Shown here: positions 6,004-10,029 of the stretch, piece by piece | How the letters are laid out: every line of letters starts with the position of its first letter | Position numbering within the stretch: position 1 is the stretch's first letter | DNA from: Actinobacteria bacterium UBA5976 | Lineage (GTDB): Bacteria; Actinomycetota; Actinomycetes; S36-B12; UBA5976 | Direction: 5' to 3' | DNA length: 10,029 bases | NCBI GenBank assembly: GCA_002430405.1 | Contig: DJBM01000044.1 | Coordinates: 12,345-22,373 of the forward strand | Notes under the pieces: model-generated | Seen by the model: the letters and a program-made list of their open reading frames with translations, nothing else | What the model was told of the DNA's origin: nothing | Database searches by the model: none | Made by a program: the position numbers and the translations under genes

Positions 6004-7118
6004 CGGGTTGTAAACGCATCCTTGAGTTTGCCAAACAAACTTGAAGATTGCTGATGGAGTTGTGCCATGGGGGCTTCTTCATTACGTAGTGTTGCCAGCT
6101 GGCGAATTAATTCCTCTTGAGCAGAATCTAAATTTGTTGGTGTCAAAACATCTAAGTGGACAACCAGGTCGCCCCGACCCGAACTGCGTAGACGCGGCAT
6201 ACCTTGACCGCGCAGTGTGACTGTTGCACCCGATTGAGTTCCAGCTTTGATATGGATTGGAACCACACCATCCAAAGTTTCAAGTTCCATAGTGGCGCCT
6301 AACGCGGCGGCAGTCATTGGCAACGACATAGTTGCATGAAGCTGATCGCCTCGACGAGCAAAAATTGGGTGTGGGATTTCAATTAATTCCACATATAAGT
6401 CCCCTGCTGGTCCACCGCCAGGACCAACTTCGCCCTGACCAGTCATTTGAATTCGAGTGCCACCTTCAACTCCTGGTGGAATCTGTACAGACATTGTGCT
6501 TCTGGTTCGAACTCGGCCATCACCGGCGCACTCTGAACACGGATGTGGATTCAATGTTCCAAAGCCTTGGCACTGCGGACATTGCCGCGACGTCATAACT
6601 TGACCTAAAAATGATTTCTGGACAGATTGCACTTCACCGCGGCCCGCACACATTGAGCAATCTACAATCGCTGCTCCCGAAGTCGTACCTTTTCCAGTAC
6701 AGGCTGAACAAACAACTGCAGTGTCAACAACAAATTCGCGAGTGGTTCCAAACGCTGCTTCTTCAAGTGTGACCTGAAGTCGAATCAAGGCATCTTGACC
6801 GCGACGCTTTCGTGACCGTGGACCACGCTGTCCCCCACCACCAAAGAATGCATCAACAATGTCACCAAAGCCAAAACCTGCTGCAGTATTAAATCCGCCA
6901 CCAGAGGAGTAAGGATCCCCGCCGAGGTCATACATTTCACGCTTCTGCGGATCTGATAAAACTTCGTAGGCAGCAGTGACTTCCTTAAATTTCTCGCCTG
7001 CTTCTGCGCCAGGATTTACATCTGGGTGAAGTTCGCGAGCGAGCTTGCGATATGAACGTTTAATTTCTTCGGGCGTAGCGTCACTTTGAACGCCGAGTGT
7101 TTTGTATAAGTCAGCCAT
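6000..7118 (-). CDS. dnaJ: Chaperone DnaJ (type I, DnaJ2-like)
   Basis: This 372-residue Hsp40 co-chaperone stimulates DnaK ATPase and delivers unfolded clients. All type I parts are present: a J domain with HPD at 31-33, a Gly/Phe-rich linker (about 66-96), and a zinc domain with four CxxCxGxG repeats (Cys pairs at 137/140, 154/157, 180/183, 194/197). A C-terminal substrate-binding region follows, with GQGEVGPGGGPAGDLYVE (about 228-245). A short basic patch RKRR (103-106) follows the Gly/Phe linker. Linkage to hrcA, and absence of dnaK and grpE nearby, fit the actinobacterial DnaJ2 paralogue rather than the DnaJ1 of the dnaK operon. The ATG at 7118 is 2 nt after the hrcA stop, with a weak AGGA about 13 nt upstream. 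It should be co-regulated with hrcA. Confidence 0.97.
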   Translation of the reverse strand: MADLYKTLGVQSDATPEEIKRSYRKLARELHPDVNPGAEAGEKFKEVTAAYEVLSDPQKREMYDLGGDPYSSGGGFNTAAGFGFGDIVDAFFGGGGQRGPRSRKRRGQDALIRLQVTLEEAAFGTTREFVVDTAVVCSACTGKGTTSGAAIVDCSMCAGRGEVQSVQKSFLGQVMTSRQCPQCQGFGTLNPHPCSECAGDGRVRTRSTMSVQIPPGVEGGTRIQMTGQGEVGPGGGPAGDLYVELIEIPHPIFARRGDQLHATMSLPMTAAALGATMELETLDGVVPIHIKAGTQSGATVTLRGQGMPRLRSSGRGDLVVHLDVLTPTNLDSAQEELIRQLATLRNEEAPMAQLHQQSSSLFGKLKDAFTTR

Positions 7119-7120
7119 GA

Positions 7121-8137
7121 TTATTGATCCTGCAAAATCTGGCCAACATAACGAGCTACTGCTCGCACTGCGCCCATTGATCCTGCGTAATCCATCCGAG
7201 TTGGACCCAAGACTCCCATCGTGGCAAGTGCTTGATCGCCAGAACCATACCCAACAGTGACAACAGATGCGCGCTGCAACTCTTCAACAGAATTTTCATG
7301 TCCAATTCGAACAGTTAGCGCATCAGGAGCGGCGGCCTCTCCGAACAATCGCAGCAATACAACATGTTCTTCTAGTGCCTCTAGAACTGGGCCAACTGTT
7401 GCGGTGAAATCCTCGCCAACGCGTGCCAAGTTTGAAGTGCCGCCAACGACGACGCGCTCTTCACTTTGCGTTACCACTGCGTCCAAAATTGTGGCAATTA
7501 TCGTGTTAACTGCCGGTCTTTGATCTGATTGAAAACTGTCACTCAATCCAACCAGGCGATCTGGCACCTCGGTGAATAGTTGACCATCTAGTGCAACATT
7601 TAGTCGAGTCCGCAAATCATGTAAGAAGTCTTCGGAAACAGTGTGAACTAAATCGACTGTGCGTTGCTCGATACGGCCAGTGTCCGCGATCAAGATCAAG
7701 AGCAGTTTGCTTCGTCCAGAGTTGACTAACTCAACGTGTCGCACGAAGCTACGACCAAGTGATGGGTACTGCACAAGTGCAACTTGTTTAGTTAACTGTG
7801 AAAGCAGGCGAACCGTGCGATTCATTACGTCATCTAGGTCAACTGCTTGATCTAGAAAAGTTTGAATTGCTTTGCGTTCGGGCGCTGACATTGGTTTAAC
7901 CGAATTTAGTTTGTCTACGAAAAGTCGGTAGCCCTTATCCGTTGGAATTCTGCCAGCGCTGGTGTGTGGCGCGCTTATGTAGCCATCTTCTTCTAGCGCT
8001 GACATGTCGTTTCGAATTGTTGCCGAAGAAACACCAAGCGAATGTCGATCAACTAATGCTTTTGAGCCAACTGGTTCGTGAGTTTGAACGTAGTCGTCAA
8101 CAATTGCGCGTAAAACCGCTAATTTGCGCTCTTCCAT
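7121..8137 (-). CDS. hrcA: Heat-inducible transcription repressor HrcA
   Basis: HrcA represses heat-shock genes by binding the CIRCE inverted repeat, and depends on GroEL for activity. The 338-residue protein has the N-terminal winged-helix domain with VSSATIRNDMSALEEDGYI (36-54) and the family signature HTSAGRIPTDKGYR (58-71), followed by the GAF-like and insert regions that make up the usual ~340 residues. The ATG at 8137 is preceded by an excellent Shine-Dalgarno (AAGGAG, 5-nt spacer), and the upstream 59-bp gap holds a CIRCE-like repeat, which implies autoregulation of hrcA-dnaJ. dnaJ follows after 2 nt. Identity is secure; the set of other targets, usually groES/groEL genes in actinobacteria, cannot be seen here. 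Confidence 0.97.
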   Translation of the reverse strand: MEERKLAVLRAIVDDYVQTHEPVGSKALVDRHSLGVSSATIRNDMSALEEDGYISAPHTSAGRIPTDKGYRLFVDKLNSVKPMSAPERKAIQTFLDQAVDLDDVMNRTVRLLSQLTKQVALVQYPSLGRSFVRHVELVNSGRSKLLLILIADTGRIEQRTVDLVHTVSEDFLHDLRTRLNVALDGQLFTEVPDRLVGLSDSFQSDQRPAVNTIIATILDAVVTQSEERVVVGGTSNLARVGEDFTATVGPVLEALEEHVVLLRLFGEAAAPDALTVRIGHENSVEELQRASVVTVGYGSGDQALATMGVLGPTRMDYAGSMGAVRAVARYVGQILQDQ

Positions 8138-8142
8138 GTCAA

Positions 8143-8148
8143 CTCCTT
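8143..8148 (-). promoter_or_regulatory. Strong Shine-Dalgarno of hrcA
   Basis: AAGGAG (inside GGAAGGAGT) lies 5 nt before the hrcA ATG at 8137. It is the best ribosome binding site in the window and fixes the hrcA start. It fits a gene that begins translation independently rather than by coupling to hemW, 59 bp upstream. Confidence 0.8.
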
Positions 8149-8158
8149 CCGCGGACCG

Positions 8159-8185
8159 CTAGCAGTCATATTGCTCGAGTGCCAG
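8159..8185 (-). promoter_or_regulatory. CIRCE-like HrcA operator
   Basis: On the minus strand the site reads CTGGCACTC, a 9-bp spacer, then GACTGCTAG. The CIRCE consensus is TTAGCACTC-N9-GAGTGCTAA: each arm matches 7 of 9 bases and the spacer length is exactly 9. It lies between hemW and hrcA, 21 bp upstream of the hrcA start codon, where HrcA autoregulatory operators normally occur. The mismatches are mostly at the outer ends, plus one C for G in the second arm. Binding by HrcA is inferred from sequence and position. Confidence 0.75.
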
Positions 8186-8196
8186 TCTAACCTTGG

Positions 8197-9345
8197 TCAA
8201 GCCCATAGCCGGGCGACTAAGCCATCGGCTAATAAACGACCTTGATATGTAAGGACTGCCTTCCCATTCGCAAAGTCCGCGGCCTCTAATAAGCCTTCGG
8301 TTACAGCCAACTTCGCTTGCGCAATTCCCGCTTCATTTAGGACTTTAAGTTCAAGCCCTTCGCGAAGTCGCAAGCGCAACATAATTTCTTCGTGCGCGAT
8401 GTCAGTTTGATCTAAATATTCAAGATCAGCAGTTGGCGAGGAGCCCGCGTCAACCAGAGCCGCCCATGCTGCGGGGTGTTTTACATTCCATGACCTAGTG
8501 CCGCAATTGTGGGCATGTGCCCCTGGCCCGATACCAAGCCAATCTTGATTTTTCCAATATGCAATGTTGTGTCGGCATTCACCACCTGGTTTTGCCCAGT
8601 TACTGACTTCATACCAAGTCATTCCCATATTTTTGAGGGCAGCATCAATAATTCCATATCGATGCGCAGCTACATCATCACTTGGTTGCGCCACTTCCCC
8701 ACGCGCCACGCGAGCCGCCAACTTTGTTCCTGGCTCCACGATTAAAGAATAAGCACTCACATGGTCAACGTCCGCTTTGGCAACATCATTTAAAGTCTCA
8801 GCTAAATCCTGATCTGTTTCACCCGGTGTTCCATAAATTAAATCCACGCTCACATGTTCGAATCCCGCTTTGCGAGCATCGCTGATAGCTTGCCAAGTTT
8901 TCCCAGGGGTATGAGTGCGTTCTAGAATCTGCAAAACATTTCTCGCGCTACTTTGGTGACCGAATGAGATTCGGGTAAAGCCACCGTTACGCAAAGTCTC
9001 CAAATTCTCCAGCGAGACTGAATCAGGATTTGCTTCCGTTGTAATTTCTGCATCATCGGCAAAACCATAAGCAGTTTTTGCTGCGTCCAGAATCCGTACC
9101 AAGTTCGCTGCTGAAATCATGGTTGGAGTTCCACCACCAAAAAATACCGTGCTTATTTGACGATCCTCAGCCAAACTTTGATTTCGTAGCCAATTTATTT
9201 CGGCAATAACTCGATCTGGGTAAGTAGTTGTCGTGATTGAAGTGCCATCACGCGAAAGTTCTGCTGCAGTGTAAGTATTGAAATCGCAGTAGCCACAGCG
9301 CGAAGCGCAAAATGGAATGTGAATGTATGCGCTTAAAGTACGCAT
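8197..9345 (-). CDS. hemW: Radical SAM heme chaperone HemW
   Basis: HemW is a radical SAM protein that binds heme and is thought to insert it into respiratory enzymes; older annotations call it oxygen-independent coproporphyrinogen oxidase. The 382-residue protein has the [4Fe-4S] motif C13-x3-C17-x2-C20 followed by Asp-Phe (FCASRCGYCDF), i.e. without the fourth cysteine of true HemN. It also has GGGTP (70-74), an EANPDS block (104-109) and the HemW hallmark HNIAYW (259-264), where the histidine is implicated in heme binding. These features separate it from HemN. Within RISFGHQS (125-132), His130 replaces a residue that is more often Val or Met. The ATG at 9345 is 3 nt after the MOSC gene stop and has no clear Shine-Dalgarno. 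Confidence 0.93.
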   Translation of the reverse strand: MRTLSAYIHIPFCASRCGYCDFNTYTAAELSRDGTSITTTTYPDRVIAEINWLRNQSLAEDRQISTVFFGGGTPTMISAANLVRILDAAKTAYGFADDAEITTEANPDSVSLENLETLRNGGFTRISFGHQSSARNVLQILERTHTPGKTWQAISDARKAGFEHVSVDLIYGTPGETDQDLAETLNDVAKADVDHVSAYSLIVEPGTKLAARVARGEVAQPSDDVAAHRYGIIDAALKNMGMTWYEVSNWAKPGGECRHNIAYWKNQDWLGIGPGAHAHNCGTRSWNVKHPAAWAALVDAGSSPTADLEYLDQTDIAHEEIMLRLRLREGLELKVLNEAGIAQAKLAVTEGLLEAADFANGKAVLTYQGRLLADGLVARLWA

Positions 9346-9348
9346 CTG

Positions 9349-9984
9349 CTATTTAAGATACCCAGAAACTTGAGTGCGCATCTCTTCCGGGAGTTCCGGG
9401 CAGGCAATTACTCGGGCCAACCGATCGGCATCACGATCACCAGCAACCAATTGATACACATCGCAGACAGTGACACCGTGTTCGGGCGTAGCTACGATTT
9501 CAATTTCATCGCCTGCCGTAATGGTGCCAGGTTCTAATACTTGAAAATATGTACCAGGCATTCCTTCCGCCATAAAGCGCTTAACCCACTTGTCAATGTC
9601 CATCCAACGCGCAAAAGTGCCACATGGAATTCGCGGACCGGTAACTTGCAGCAAAGTTGTACCGATTCGCCAAGTCTGACCAATCACAGCGTTTGTCACA
9701 TCAATGCCTACAGTTGTTAAATTTTCGCCGAACTTGCCGGCTGGAATACTTACTCCAAGTTCGGCTTCCCACCATTGGTAATCTTCGATCGCATATGCGT
9801 AAACGGCCTGTTCAGGCATGCCGTGATTAGGTATGTCAGCGCGCTTATCTCCGGCAACGCCAGCAGTAGTTACTTCGCGCGAATCACTAACTGGGCGCTT
9901 GTCTATTGCAGTTACTCCAACTTCGCCACCAACGTCTGGAATTATGGCGTGCATAACGTTGAGTGAAATAACTTGGGAAGTCAC
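9349..9984 (-). CDS. MOSC-domain protein, YiiM-like
   Basis: This 211-residue MOSC-domain protein resembles the YiiM branch. The MOSC core is visible as GVAGDKRADIPNHGMPEQAV (42-61), AYAIEDYQWWEAELG (63-77), GKFGENLT (83-90) and RIPCGTFARW (118-127), where Cys121 is the conserved cysteine expected to hold the molybdenum cofactor. YiiM reduces N-hydroxylated base analogues such as 6-hydroxylaminopurine with a molybdenum cofactor; that this protein does the same is inference. The C-terminal ~50 residues form a helical tail like that of YiiM. The start is GTG at 9984 with an AAGG element upstream. It shares one base with the stop of the preceding frame (TAGTG). The later in-frame ATG (residue 11) would remove the first beta strand, so GTG is preferred. 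It is not a usual member of the lepA-hemW neighbourhood. Confidence 0.88.
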   Translation of the reverse strand: MTSQVISLNVMHAIIPDVGGEVGVTAIDKRPVSDSREVTTAGVAGDKRADIPNHGMPEQAVYAYAIEDYQWWEAELGVSIPAGKFGENLTTVGIDVTNAVIGQTWRIGTTLLQVTGPRIPCGTFARWMDIDKWVKRFMAEGMPGTYFQVLEPGTITAGDEIEIVATPEHGVTVCDVYQLVAGDRDADRLARVIACPELPEEMRTQVSGYLK

Positions 9985-10028
9985 TATTTCGCCTTAGCCT
10001 TTGTGCCATTATCGTCGGTAGAAAGTGC
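9984..10028 (-). CDS. lepA: C-terminal end of an upstream gene, probably lepA
   Basis: Only 14 codons plus TAG are inside the window: the frame reads ALSTDDNGTKAKAK and stops at 9986-9984. In actinobacteria lepA (elongation factor 4, a ribosome-associated translational GTPase) commonly lies upstream of hemW. LepA proteins end in a PQEAF-(I/V)-A-x-L type segment followed by a short charged tail, which this fragment would continue. The identification rests on gene order and a short tail, so it is tentative. The stop shares its last base with the MOSC GTG start, which supports a real coding end here. Confidence 0.45.
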   Translation of the reverse strand, partial: ALSTDDNGTKAKAK

Positions 10029-10029
10029 A

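Noticed and set aside
8193..8198. TTGACC as the -35 box of an hrcA promoter
   Set aside because: It overlaps the hemW stop, but no acceptable -10 hexamer stands 16-19 bp downstream, so I do not call a promoter there.
8197..9345. Oxygen-independent coproporphyrinogen III oxidase HemN
   Set aside because: The fourth cysteine of the HemN motif is missing and HNIAYW marks it as HemW.
1..10029. tRNA genes, CRISPR arrays, insertion sequences, phage or defence genes
   Set aside because: The window is filled by housekeeping genes with gaps of at most 68 bp; no regularly spaced repeats, transposase motifs or cloverleaf-like segments were seen.

Overview
The window is a compact stretch of chromosome from an actinobacterium, coding entirely on the minus strand. 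The conserved order lepA (tail) – MOSC – hemW – hrcA – dnaJ2 – rsmE – HIT – phoH – ybeY – CBS/HlyC-type membrane protein – cytidine-deaminase-like protein – (EamA transporter) – era is typical of Actinobacteria. Actinobacteria-specific traits agree: a DnaJ2-type DnaJ next to hrcA, the catalytically empty cytidine-deaminase-like protein beside era, TKxD instead of NKxD in Era, and an actinobacterial YbeY. Base composition looks only mid-40s percent GC by eye. With the near absence of intergenic DNA, this suggests a streamlined aquatic lineage such as freshwater Nanopelagicales (acI) rather than a high-GC soil actinobacterium. That placement is inference.

Reading in the direction of transcription (high to low coordinates): the last 14 codons of a gene that is probably lepA; a YiiM-like MOSC protein (9984-9349); hemW (9345-8197); a 59-bp gap with a degenerate CIRCE operator and a strong Shine-Dalgarno; hrcA (8137-7121) and dnaJ (7118-6000); rsmE (6003-5269); a HIT hydrolase (5263-4919); a 68-bp AT-rich gap; phoH (4850-3846), ybeY (3849-3373), the CBS-domain membrane protein (3376-2075), the cytidine-deaminase-like protein (2088-1741), an EamA/DMT transporter (1744-827) and era (834 to beyond the left edge).

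Neighbouring genes overlap or nearly touch everywhere except at the two short gaps, so this is probably one long operon with internal promoters. No stretch longer than 68 bp lacks a gene. The unifying theme is ribosome and RNA maturation (Era, YbeY, RsmE, probably LepA, perhaps PhoH) with protein folding control (HrcA/DnaJ). HemW, the MOSC protein, the HIT protein and the transporter are passengers of less clear linkage.

I did not find an undescribed defence, mobile or biosynthetic system. The points worth a second look are the CIRCE-like operator, the active-site-less deaminase fold, the transporter inserted between that gene and era, and the MOSC gene at the head of the cluster.
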